A stretch of DNA of 44,910 nucleotides. It comes from UMGS172 sp045546555. Its GTDB lineage: Bacteria; Bacillota; Clostridia; Oscillospirales; Acutalibacteraceae. The stretch lies in the NCBI GenBank assembly GCA_045546555.1, contig JAZQCY010000031.1:1-44910 (forward strand), read 5' to 3'. The translations under genes were made by a program, and so were the position numbers. The notes beneath the pieces are model-generated. The model was not told the origin of the DNA. It saw nothing but the letters and a program-made list of their open reading frames with translations, and did no database searches. How positions within the stretch are numbered: position 1 is the first letter of the stretch; each line of letters starts with the position of its first letter. Positions 24,626 through 31,140 of this stretch are shown piece after piece.

Positions 24626-26017
24626 TTGTTTAAGTTAAAGCTTCCCAAATGGGAAACGATAGTTTCTAAAGCAAAGCAGTGGACAAGCACTGCTTTTAAT
24701 ATGTCCAAGCGTGGTTTGAACGTGGTAGGGGATAAGGTCGCTTTGGCTATCAAGGCTACTATGCCGTATATTGAGGCCTTGGCGATGCTGATGATCGGTC
24801 TTGTGTATAACCTTAAATATATCAACGTCAGAACCGTGGCTGCGGCGCTTGTGTTTGTAACCTGTCTGTCGGTGCCGGTCGTTGCTTATGCGGCCGAAAT
24901 GGAGTCGGCGGTCGAGGTTAGCTATAACGGTAGCCCGTACGGCTTTGTCGCCGATATAACCGAGGCCGAGCGTGTTAAGGAAACCGTCAGAACAAGCATT
25001 TACGGCGGATTTGATGCCGAAAAGTTTGAGCTTGAGGATACCACCGTCAACAAGGACAGAATATCCGCCGCCGACATTGTGTCGTTGGCTGTTATTGAGG
25101 GTGTGGACGGTGTTCAGCCTGCCTGCGGTCTGTATGTTGACAGCGTTTTAAAGGCGGTTGGAGCCGATTTTGCCGAGCTTAACGGTATATTAAGTCAGGG
25201 CATCGCTCATTACACCGCCGACGGTTCGGTTATGCTTGGCTTTGCCAATAACGTCGAGTTGCGTGAGATCTATGTAACAAGCGCCTATGCCGAAAGATGT
25301 GCCGCATCGTTTGATGCTTTGGCGAATGGCCGCTACGGTGTGCAGTTTGCCACAACACGTGTTGAGACCTACGAGCAGGAAACCGAGTTTTCGGAAACCG
25401 TAAAGTATGACAAGAATAAAAAGACAAGCTATAAGAAGATAACCCAAAAGGGCAAGAACGGTATCGTTTCGGTCACCGCCAACGTGTCCTACATCAACGG
25501 TGTTAAGGTTAATTCTGAAGAGCTTGAGAGCGTTGTTGTGAAGGAGCCCAAGGAGCAGATCACCGTAATCGGCACCAAAAAGACTCCCGTGTATTATTCC
25601 GGTTATGTTCTTGCTACCAAGATAATGACCGGAAAAGCCGAGATGGTTTTCCCCGTTGATTGCAAGGGCAAGACCTATATCAGCTCGTTCTGGGGTGACG
25701 GTCGTGGTCACAAGGGACTTGACATTGCCGCACCTAAGAACACCAATGTTTATGCCGCCGCCGACGGCGTTGTGACCTATGCAGGCCGCCGCTCGGACTA
25801 CGGTTATATGATAATCGTCAAGCACAATGACGGCAAGACCGAAACGGTCTATTCGCACAATGCCAAAAACCTTGTTAAGGTTGGCGAAGCCGTCAAGGCA
25901 GGTCAGCATATCGCCGAGGTCGGAGCAACGGGCAACGCCACCGGCTACCACCTGCATTTTGAGGTAAGGATCAACGGCAAGGCCGTCGATGCCGCCCCGT
26001 ACGTTGGTTTGAGATAA
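24626..26017 (+). CDS. Membrane-anchored M23 peptidoglycan endopeptidase with G5 domain
   Basis: The 463-residue protein has a basic cytoplasmic N-terminus, a transmembrane segment around residues 68-90, a long extracellular region, a G5 domain (about 245-325) and a C-terminal LytM/M23 domain (about 345-460). Zinc and catalytic residues are intact: H-K-G-L-D near 367 and H-L-H-F-E near 445. It should cut peptide cross-links in the wall. Start is TTG, supported by AAAGGTG at 5-base spacing; no ATG fits. Its own promoter and WalR-like boxes suggest control by cell-wall homeostasis signals. A SpoIIQ-like sporulation role is possible but not shown. Confidence 0.9.
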   Translation: MFKLKLPKWETIVSKAKQWTSTAFNMSKRGLNVVGDKVALAIKATMPYIEALAMLMIGLVYNLKYINVRTVAAALVFVTCLSVPVVAYAAEMESAVEVSYNGSPYGFVADITEAERVKETVRTSIYGGFDAEKFELEDTTVNKDRISAADIVSLAVIEGVDGVQPACGLYVDSVLKAVGADFAELNGILSQGIAHYTADGSVMLGFANNVELREIYVTSAYAERCAASFDALANGRYGVQFATTRVETYEQETEFSETVKYDKNKKTSYKKITQKGKNGIVSVTANVSYINGVKVNSEELESVVVKEPKEQITVIGTKKTPVYYSGYVLATKIMTGKAEMVFPVDCKGKTYISSFWGDGRGHKGLDIAAPKNTNVYAAADGVVTYAGRRSDYGYMIIVKHNDGKTETVYSHNAKNLVKVGEAVKAGQHIAEVGATGNATGYHLHFEVRINGKAVDAAPYVGLR

Positions 26018-26049
26018 GATAAGGTATATTATAAGATGAAGCATTATAA

Positions 26050-26192
26050 AAGGGGCTGTCTCATTGAACAATCACTTGTATAAATATTCAGACCGTAGGG
26101 GCGACCTGTGGTCGCCCGCGGGCGAACGCAGTTCGCCCCTACGAGTTTGTTGAATACTTATGCAGGTTATGTCGTTAATGAGACAGCCCTTT
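26050..26192. mobile_element. MITE-like palindromic element containing a nested REP palindrome
   Basis: 26050-26065 and 26177-26192 are complementary (core GGGCTGTCTCATT / AATGAGACAGCCC). Inside, 26077-26090 pairs with 26150-26163, and the centre is a REP-like palindrome, CGTAGGGGCGA...GTTCGCCCCTACG (26094-26143). The whole 143 bases can fold into one long hairpin. No transposase is present; classification as a non-autonomous element is inference. It may also end the M23 transcript. Confidence 0.6.
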
Positions 26193-26215
26193 GACTTTTT
26201 GAGTGCCGCCACAGC

Positions 26216-26345
26216 AGTTTAGCCTTCCCCGGCGGGGGAAGGTGGCAGGCGAAGCCTGACGGATGAGGCGTCCACCGTCACACAAGATCATAAAAGATAC
26301 AAGATAGCGGGCTCACGGCGGGCGATTCGTGAATCGCCCCTACAT
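26216..26345. repeat. REP-like intergenic palindromes
   Basis: Contains GCCTTCCCCGGCGGGGGAAGG, AGGCGAAGCCT and GGGCGATTCGTGAATCGCCC followed by CTACAT. Related to the elements at 11380-11815. No coding frame. Confidence 0.7.
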
Positions 26346-26442
26346 ACTTGATTTTTTGTGCGAAAAAGCCGAGATATGTCGCTTGAAGGTGTAATTTGTC
26401 GATGGGTTTTCATAATTCGTCAAAACACCTCATTTTTCGCTC

Positions 26443-26471
26443 TTGCGTTTTGGTTTGTGATGTGATAATAT
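26443..26471 (+). promoter_or_regulatory. Promoter of structured RNA 1
   Basis: TTGCGT, 17 bases, TAATAT, conserved in copy 2. Upstream conserved bases include TGTCGAT (26397-26403) and TTCGTCA (26417-26422 region; TGACGAA on the other strand), which resemble Spo0A boxes. Confidence 0.65.
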
Positions 26472-26477
26472 AATTAT

Positions 26478-26650
26478 GCCAAACAAAATCGAATGATTGC
26501 CCTAAAGTGTGAGTATTTTTACTTTGGTAAAAATACAAACGCTCTGTTTTCTGTGTATACTTGCACTTTGTAGGGTATCAGATTTTGTTTGGCGACAAGC
26601 GGAGCTACGTATTTTTCGGTGCGTGGCTTCGGCTACGCACTTTTTTGTTT
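26478..26650 (+). ncRNA. Predicted structured small RNA 1 (about 170 nt)
   Basis: From a predicted start near 26477 the RNA folds into a closing stem GCCAAACAAAATC / GATTTTGTTTGGC (26478-26490 with 26581-26593), an inner stem (26500-26509 with 26564-26575, two-base bulge) and an apical perfect hairpin GTATTTTTAC-tttg-GTAAAAATAC (26513-26536). A 25-base linker follows, then a terminator with a TTCG tetraloop (26619-26640) and six T. There is no open reading frame of note. No known RNA family was recognised; a 6S-like rod is one alternative. Confidence 0.75.
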
Positions 26651-26795
26651 TACGGCGATCGGGTAATTCATAGTGCTTAAACTAAACACAAACCCTGCAG
26701 AACAAACCACTTACGAAAAAGCCGAGATATGTCGTTTGTGGGTGTAATTTGTCGATAGGTTTCTATAATTCGTCAAAACACCTTATTTTTCGCTC

Positions 26796-26824
26796 TTGCG
26801 TTTTAGGCTGCGATGTGATAATAT
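26796..26824 (+). promoter_or_regulatory. Promoter of structured RNA 2
   Basis: TTGCGT, 17 bases, TAATAT, the same boxes and spacing as in copy 1, with the same Spo0A-box-like words upstream (TGTCGAT near 26750; TTCGTCA near 26770). Confidence 0.65.
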
Positions 26825-26829
26825 AATTG

Positions 26830-26981
26830 TGCGACGTAGAATTGAATAAACCAACACGAGGTGCACGTTTGTTAAAAATGTGTGCTTTGGTTCTCTACCT
26901 TGTGTTGGGAAAATTCTGCGTCGCAACAGAAGTCAAAGCACCGTTTTTGGTGCGTGGCTTCGGCTACGCACTTTTTTGTTT
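26830..26981 (+). ncRNA. Predicted structured small RNA 2 (about 150 nt)
   Basis: A closing stem of 14 pairs (26830-26843 with 26912-26925, one G-U), an inner stem of 12 pairs (26851-26862 with 26897-26908, one G-U) and a small apical hairpin (26863-26866 with 26882-26885). A 24-base linker leads to the same TTCG-loop terminator as in copy 1 (26950-26971, then six T). Stem sequences are unrelated to those of RNA 1, so the shared architecture is maintained by compensating changes. Family unknown. Confidence 0.75.
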
Positions 26982-27034
26982 TACAGCGATCGGGTAATTC
27001 ATAGTGCTTAAACTAAATAAAAAGGATGGAAGCT

Positions 27035-27202
27035 ATGAATATTAAATTCAAATCGGTCTTGAGGATCGACCGAGCAGGCAGGATAGTTATACCCATTGCG
27101 TTAAGAAAAATGATGGGCATTGCCCCCAATGACATTCTTTCGGTAACAATGACCGAGGATGGAAAAGCGGTTTTGAAAAAGAACCAAGACTGCGATGAAT
27201 AA
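27035..27202 (+). CDS. AbrB/SpoVT-type transition-state regulator, 55 residues
   Basis: This short gene was read directly from the sequence. The product matches the AbrB N-terminal DNA-binding swapped-hairpin domain: V-L-R-I-D-R-A-G-R-I-V-I-P-I-A-L-R-K-M-M-G-I-A, then N-D-I-L-S-V and A-V-L-K-K-N. It lacks the AbrB C-terminal multimerisation domain. AAAGGATGG lies before the ATG, and a strong terminator follows. It sits immediately after the second structured-RNA cassette. AbrB-like proteins control stationary-phase and sporulation genes; the targets here are unknown. Confidence 0.9.
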   Translation: MNIKFKSVLRIDRAGRIVIPIALRKMMGIAPNDILSVTMTEDGKAVLKKNQDCDE

Positions 27203-27207
27203 AACAA

Positions 27208-27246
27208 AAAACAGTTCTGCCGTTTGACAGAACTGTTTTGCTTTTT
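27208..27246. terminator. Bidirectional terminator
   Basis: AAACAGTTCTG / CAGAACTGTTT stem with A and T tracts; serves the abrB-like gene and the converging 255-residue gene. Confidence 0.9.
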
Positions 27247-27254
27247 AAAATAAA

Positions 27255-28022
27255 TCAGCCTTCAAGAACATTGCGGAGCTTTTTGTTACGCTTGTAATCG
27301 TGAACTGCGGCACGGCCTGCACCCTTCAGGAAGGGGTAATCGGCAAGATACTTATCGGCGGCGGCGTCGAACACTGCGGGCTCGTTACCGAAGGAACCTG
27401 CAAGAATGACGGAGCAGATAACGTCACCGACAATAAGCTCACCCTCATAGTGCATATCGCCGAGCATCGACCAAAATTTAGTCAACTGCTTCTTGTTCTT
27501 GTCCTCGTCGGCCATAAGCTCCTTCATCTTGGCAATGCCGTAGCGCTTGAAGAACTCAACATAAAGGAAGTCACCGTACTTTGCGACCATTGCCTTGTAG
27601 TCCTCCTTATATTGGGGGAACATGGCAAGGAACTTCTGTGCAAAGGCCTCAATACCGGGCTCGGTGCCAACGGCGGCCTTTTCGGGCAGAGCAACCTCTT
27701 TGGTGGTGCCGTCTGCGGCCTTGACAACGGTTACGCCAAGATCCTTGGCAACGGCCTCAAGGAAGTCCTCACCGATGCAGGCGGTATCCTTTGCGCCGTG
27801 GTCACTTTCATCAAAGTACCAAGAGCTCAGCTCGGTAAAGCTTTCGGTATCGGCAGGTGCAACACCGACCGAGAACATTTTTCTGTCGTCGCTGTAGCTG
27901 ACCTTATAGGTCTTGAACTCGCCAACAAAGGTGCCAAGCTCCTGACCCTCGGTCGAGTAGCCGTTTTCAATCAAAACGTCCTTCAAAACATCTGTAACTT
28001 CTTTTAAAAACTGAATATTCAT
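27255..28022 (-). CDS. Uncharacterised cytosolic protein (DUF-like), 255 residues
   Basis: I do not recognise this family. The protein is acidic, soluble and has no signal peptide or membrane segment. Residues 1-85 look like an alpha/beta domain (D-R-K-M-F-S-V-G-V-A-P-A-D near 47); residues 115-255 are largely helical, with a conserved-looking K-F-W-S-M-L-G-D-M-H-Y-E-G-E-L-I-V-G-D-V-I-C-S-V-I-L block near 190. A good ribosome binding site (GGAG, 8 bases before ATG) and promoter (GTGACA-17-TATAAT) show that it is expressed as a single gene. Function unknown. Confidence 0.8.
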   Translation of the reverse strand: MNIQFLKEVTDVLKDVLIENGYSTEGQELGTFVGEFKTYKVSYSDDRKMFSVGVAPADTESFTELSSWYFDESDHGAKDTACIGEDFLEAVAKDLGVTVVKAADGTTKEVALPEKAAVGTEPGIEAFAQKFLAMFPQYKEDYKAMVAKYGDFLYVEFFKRYGIAKMKELMADEDKNKKQLTKFWSMLGDMHYEGELIVGDVICSVILAGSFGNEPAVFDAAADKYLADYPFLKGAGRAAVHDYKRNKKLRNVLEG

Positions 28023-28064
28023 ATTTACGCTCCAAAATTATAATCTATAAAAGCACTTTAGAGT

Positions 28065-28093
28065 ATTATATCACACATTTTTCGGTTTGTCAC
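28065..28093 (-). promoter_or_regulatory. Promoter of the 255-residue protein gene
   Basis: GTGACA, 17 bases, TATAAT on the minus strand. Confidence 0.75.
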
Positions 28094-28120
28094 TAAAAAT
28101 TTGCGGTTTGCAACATTAAA

Positions 28121-29176
28121 TCATTGACTTGAGGTCTGCTTTGCGCCGATTGCATCGTAAATGCAGTTGGGTGTGGCAAAAATCTTCAAGGGCCACTGCG
28201 GATCGGGGCCAAACTTAAAGCGCTCAACGGCACAGAACTCGGGGCCGTTTTTGTTTCCCGTCTGAATGACCCAATGGTAGCCGTTTTTCTTGCCGACGTA
28301 GATGGTGATGTGGTCAGCCTCGGTCTTCTGGGGCTTGTCCATATCACGGAAAACGATGATGGAGCCAAGCGGTATCTCCTCGTCAGCCTCAAATTTAATT
28401 CCTGTGCCCGTGTCCTTTGCGGTGAAGCCAATGTTATAGGTATAACCGTCCTTTAACCATTGCTTGGCCGCAGTATAGAAGCTTTGCGCACTATAGGTCT
28501 TTTCGGGGATTTTCAAGCAAGAGGTATCTATCTTTGCAACATTGGGCAGATAGTTGAAATAAACGTAGGTAGCAAACGAAGCACAAACAAGGCCGCCCTT
28601 TTCAAAGGCCTTAATGTTGGGCAGACCGTCGGCAGTCTTTTCGAGACCCGAGCTTCCGCCGCCGTAGGTGATGTTTGACAACCAGCCCTTGCCCCTCTTA
28701 TACTTAGAAAGCACGTATTCCCACATCAGACCGTCGGCACGGTGCTTGTCCAGCTTATAGCCGGTGTAAACAAGCGCATCAAGGAAAACATTGTCCTCGA
28801 TATCCAAAGTTGTGTTGTACTTATAGCCGGGGAACAGCTCGTTCTTTAAAGGACTGTCGGTAGTGGTCGATGAGGTTGACGACGATGTGGTCGATTCAAC
28901 CTTCGAGGACTCCTGCTTTTCACTGCTTACGGTGTCGGATGACGACTCGGTCGAAGCGGTTTCGGAGCCTATAGAGTCTTCGCTTGAGGTGACACTCTCG
29001 GTCGAAGTATCAACGCTTGCGGTGCTGTCTTGAGGTGCACTTGACGAGGCATTGTCGGCAGTCAGCCCATCCTCGGGTGCGCCGTCATCCATCACAAGAT
29101 GCACGGTGAAGCCTGTGAAGAAAATTGCAACCGCCACAACAACGGCGATAACAAGCTGTAATGTTCTGTTTTTCAA
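28121..29176 (-). CDS. Membrane-anchored NlpC/P60-like (or CHAP-like) cysteine peptidase
   Basis: The 351-residue protein has an N-terminal membrane anchor (about residues 5-28), a Ser/Thr/Glu-rich low-complexity linker (about 35-110) and a globular extracellular domain. The latter has G-L-V-C-A-S-F near residue 195 and A-D-H-I-T-I-Y-V-G near 290, spaced and placed like the catalytic Cys and His of NlpC/P60 enzymes, with H-W-V-I-Q-T-G-N as possible third position. It is probably a wall-modifying or wall-binding enzyme. TTG at 29176 is the best start: GGGTGGG lies six bases upstream. The next upstream TTG overlaps that site. The promoter is TTGAAA-17-TATAAT. Confidence 0.75.
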   Translation of the reverse strand: MKNRTLQLVIAVVVAVAIFFTGFTVHLVMDDGAPEDGLTADNASSSAPQDSTASVDTSTESVTSSEDSIGSETASTESSSDTVSSEKQESSKVESTTSSSTSSTTTDSPLKNELFPGYKYNTTLDIEDNVFLDALVYTGYKLDKHRADGLMWEYVLSKYKRGKGWLSNITYGGGSSGLEKTADGLPNIKAFEKGGLVCASFATYVYFNYLPNVAKIDTSCLKIPEKTYSAQSFYTAAKQWLKDGYTYNIGFTAKDTGTGIKFEADEEIPLGSIIVFRDMDKPQKTEADHITIYVGKKNGYHWVIQTGNKNGPEFCAVERFKFGPDPQWPLKIFATPNCIYDAIGAKQTSSQ

Positions 29177-29207
29177 TTTAATCCCACCCAAATCATTAAC
29201 TCACAGC

Positions 29208-29236
29208 ATTATATCACATTATTACATGGTTTTCAA
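29208..29236 (-). promoter_or_regulatory. Promoter of the NlpC/P60-like gene
   Basis: TTGAAA, 17 bases, TATAAT on the minus strand. Confidence 0.8.
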
Positions 29237-29246
29237 CCTTTAAATT

Positions 29247-29282
29247 TTGACAAAATAAAGCCGACGGCACAACGCTGTCGGC
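29247..29282 (-). terminator. Terminator of the HAD-araC transcript
   Basis: GCCGAC / GTCGGC stem with inner pairing, then TTTATTTTG on the minus strand. Confidence 0.8.
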
Positions 29283-29285
29283 ATA

Positions 29286-29320
29286 AGGGAGTTGCGATTA
29301 GGGATAACTTGCAACTCCCT
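29286..29320. repeat. Hairpin containing the 22-bp motif also found at 79-100
   Basis: AGGGAGTTGC / GCAACTCCCT arms around a 15-base loop. Its left portion, read on the other strand, matches 79-100 with one change. It immediately follows the stop codon of the second AraC gene. Confidence 0.55.
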
Positions 29321-29325
29321 TAAAT

Positions 29326-30258
29326 CTAATTTTTTATTGAACCCTTAAAGATGGTCTTCCTAAAGTGTCCCGGAGTGTGTCCCGTAAGGGAGTGAAACAC
29401 CTTGCTGAAATACTGCGGATTGCTAAAGCCTAAGGTCTCGGAAATGCTGCTGAAATCCTGATTGGTTTCCAATATCAACCGCTTGGCTTCTTCGATTTTC
29501 AGGTATTGGAAATATGCGTTTATGGTCTTGCCGGTGTCCTTTTTAAAGTGTCCGCAAACGTGACCTCGACTATAGCCGACCTGCTTGCAGATATCGTCGA
29601 TATTGATGTTGGAGTATACGTGGCTTTCGAGTATGTCTACCACCTGCGAGGTAACTGCGGTGCGGCTGTCGCTGTGCTCAAAAAAGATCTTTTTCTTATC
29701 CTTTTCCTTTTTCAAGCCCTTGATTATCTGCAAAAGCAGTATTTCAATATAATTTATGTGTATCTGACGGTTAAGGTGCGGTGCTTGCGATTTCAAGCCG
29801 CACCAATGTCCGTTGATGTCGTAGGCCTTGGCGCCCGCCTCAAAGGCCAGGGCCAATATCTGACGCTGTTCGGGTGTGATACGCACAAAGGTTCTTGTGT
29901 TGTCGGGGAAATACTCCCGCATGATCTCACTGTTGCAAATGAACGAGGAAATAAATATAGAGGCCGAATGCACACCGTCGCAGTTGTTTCTGTGAGGGTA
30001 ACCTCTGCCGTAGATCACGGCATCGCCTGCGTGCATAATGACATCCTTTTCTTCGCTTTTGTCAAGATAAACACCCTTTTCAAGGTATATGATCTCATAT
30101 TCCTCGTGCTCGTCCATAGGGTGATCGTAGGTGTATCTTGCCGGAAGCTCAAAATACCTAACAGTGTATATTTTTTCAATGCTTATGGGTATTTCGGGAA
30201 CATGAGACTCGTTATAGTCGCCACGGTATATGTCCTGGGATTTTTCTTTAAAAAGCAT
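29326..30258 (-). CDS. AraC-family transcriptional regulator
   Basis: The 310-residue protein has an N-terminal cupin-like domain (about residues 30-120, with H-A-G-D-A-V-I-Y-G-R-G-Y-P-H) and a C-terminal double HTH (about 205-305: S-N-I-N-I-D-D-I-C-K-Q-V-G-Y-S-R-G-H, then F-S-S-I-S-E-T-L-G-F-S-N-P-Q-Y-F). GAGGTG precedes the ATG. It lies nine bases after a HAD phosphatase gene on the same strand, so the two are probably co-transcribed. Its sugar or other ligand is not evident. Confidence 0.9.
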   Translation of the reverse strand: MLFKEKSQDIYRGDYNESHVPEIPISIEKIYTVRYFELPARYTYDHPMDEHEEYEIIYLEKGVYLDKSEEKDVIMHAGDAVIYGRGYPHRNNCDGVHSASIFISSFICNSEIMREYFPDNTRTFVRITPEQRQILALAFEAGAKAYDINGHWCGLKSQAPHLNRQIHINYIEILLLQIIKGLKKEKDKKKIFFEHSDSRTAVTSQVVDILESHVYSNINIDDICKQVGYSRGHVCGHFKKDTGKTINAYFQYLKIEEAKRLILETNQDFSSISETLGFSNPQYFSKVFHSLTGHTPGHFRKTIFKGSIKN

Positions 30259-30267
30259 AGCATCACC

Positions 30268-30978
30268 TCAAAGCTCGGTTTCGATAAAATGCTTCAGCTC
30301 TTTAAATCCACCGTGGGGATAAGCGTTTATGTCCTTGTTGTCCTTATTAAGCAGGCAATCGGTCAGCAAAAAGACCCTCATTCCAAGCGTTTCTGCCACC
30401 ATATCCTCGGTTACATCGTTGCCCACCATAAGGCATTCCTTGGGGTCGAGCTTCAGCTCTTCGCATATCTCAATGTAATACTTGGGGTTGGGCTTGCAAA
30501 AGTGTGAGTTTTCATAGGTGGTATAAAGCAGGAAATCGTCGAGGTCAAGCCCTGCCCATCTTGCACGGTTTTCGGTAGCTGTTGCAGGAAAAAGAGGATT
30601 GGTCGCCAAAACAACGGCATATCCTTTGGATTTTAAAAGCTTTACTATCTCGTTGGCCTCGGGACGGCATTCGCAGGCGGCCTGCGCCTTGTTGAAGTCG
30701 CTCACGTAAAACTCGTCAAAGCACTCCTTGTCGTTGATGGCCTCGGGGCCGTGTATTTGACAAAAAGTGTTCCAAAAGGCCTGCATATTGGTGACCGAGC
30801 CGTCGTTCTTGAACATGGACCCAACGCACTGCCACATATCCTTGATAATGGTTTTGGGATCATATCCTAAAGATGCGCCCTTTATTGCAAGGTTTCCGAA
30901 ATACAGCTCGCTGAACTTGTCCTGATCCATAGGGAGCAGCGTTCCGTCGAGGTCAAACAAAACCGTTTTTATTGCCAT
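30268..30978 (-). CDS. HAD-superfamily hydrolase (phosphatase)
   Basis: The 236-residue protein has all four HAD motifs: D-L-D-G-T-L near residue 9, T in A-T-N-P-L-F near 120, K in C-K-P-N-P-K near 158 and G-N-D-V-T-E-D-M near 185. A helical cap lies between motifs I and II (C1 cap), as in phosphoglycolate phosphatase or YjjG-like enzymes. The ATG at 30978 is chosen over one 12 bases upstream because GGAGG lies seven bases before it. Substrate unknown; the adjoining AraC gene suggests a sugar phosphate. Confidence 0.88.
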   Translation of the reverse strand: MAIKTVLFDLDGTLLPMDQDKFSELYFGNLAIKGASLGYDPKTIIKDMWQCVGSMFKNDGSVTNMQAFWNTFCQIHGPEAINDKECFDEFYVSDFNKAQAACECRPEANEIVKLLKSKGYAVVLATNPLFPATATENRARWAGLDLDDFLLYTTYENSHFCKPNPKYYIEICEELKLDPKECLMVGNDVTEDMVAETLGMRVFLLTDCLLNKDNKDINAYPHGGFKELKHFIETEL

Positions 30979-31011
30979 ATTAACCTCCAAAAAAAAGATA
31001 TTTACCTTTAT

Positions 31012-31040
31012 ATTTTACAATGCTTTACGGCAAAAAGCAA
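31012..31040 (-). promoter_or_regulatory. Promoter of the HAD-araC pair
   Basis: TTGCTT, 17 bases, TAAAAT on the minus strand. Confidence 0.65.
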
Positions 31041-31088
31041 TATATTAAAATGCAATTTTTTTGCAAAATCGTATTACGTTGCACCGAC

Positions 31089-31124
31089 AAAAATCACCCC
31101 AAGCCGAAGCTCGGGGTGATTTTT
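31089..31124. terminator. Terminator after the NhaC-family transporter gene
   Basis: AAAAATCACCCC / GGGGTGATTTTT with inner AGC/GCT pairing; works on the minus strand and possibly the plus. Confidence 0.9.
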
Positions 31125-31140
31125 AAATCAATTCATCAGG

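Larger units (their letters stand above)
26361..26686 (+). repeat. Copy 1 of a tandemly duplicated promoter-RNA-terminator cassette
   Basis: About 115 bases upstream of and including the promoter, and about 70 bases including and following the terminator, are nearly identical to copy 2 (26714-27017). The central 130 bases differ completely in sequence but not in fold. Confidence 0.85.
26714..27017 (+). repeat. Copy 2 of the duplicated promoter-RNA-terminator cassette
   Basis: Direct tandem repeat of 26361-26686 at a distance of 353 bases. Flanks are conserved, core is diverged. Confidence 0.85.

Noticed and set aside
26478..26981. Retron msr-msd or type III antitoxin RNA
   Set aside because: No reverse transcriptase or toxin-like gene lies next to the cassettes; only an AbrB-like gene follows.
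26478..26981. 6S RNA identity
   Set aside because: The rod shape and size are compatible, but the internal loop is small and I see no recognised 6S sequence features, so the RNAs are left unassigned. A covariance search would decide.
29506..30507. 333-codon open frame on the plus strand
   Set aside because: Antisense shadow of the AraC and HAD genes, which have clear motifs and ribosome binding sites.
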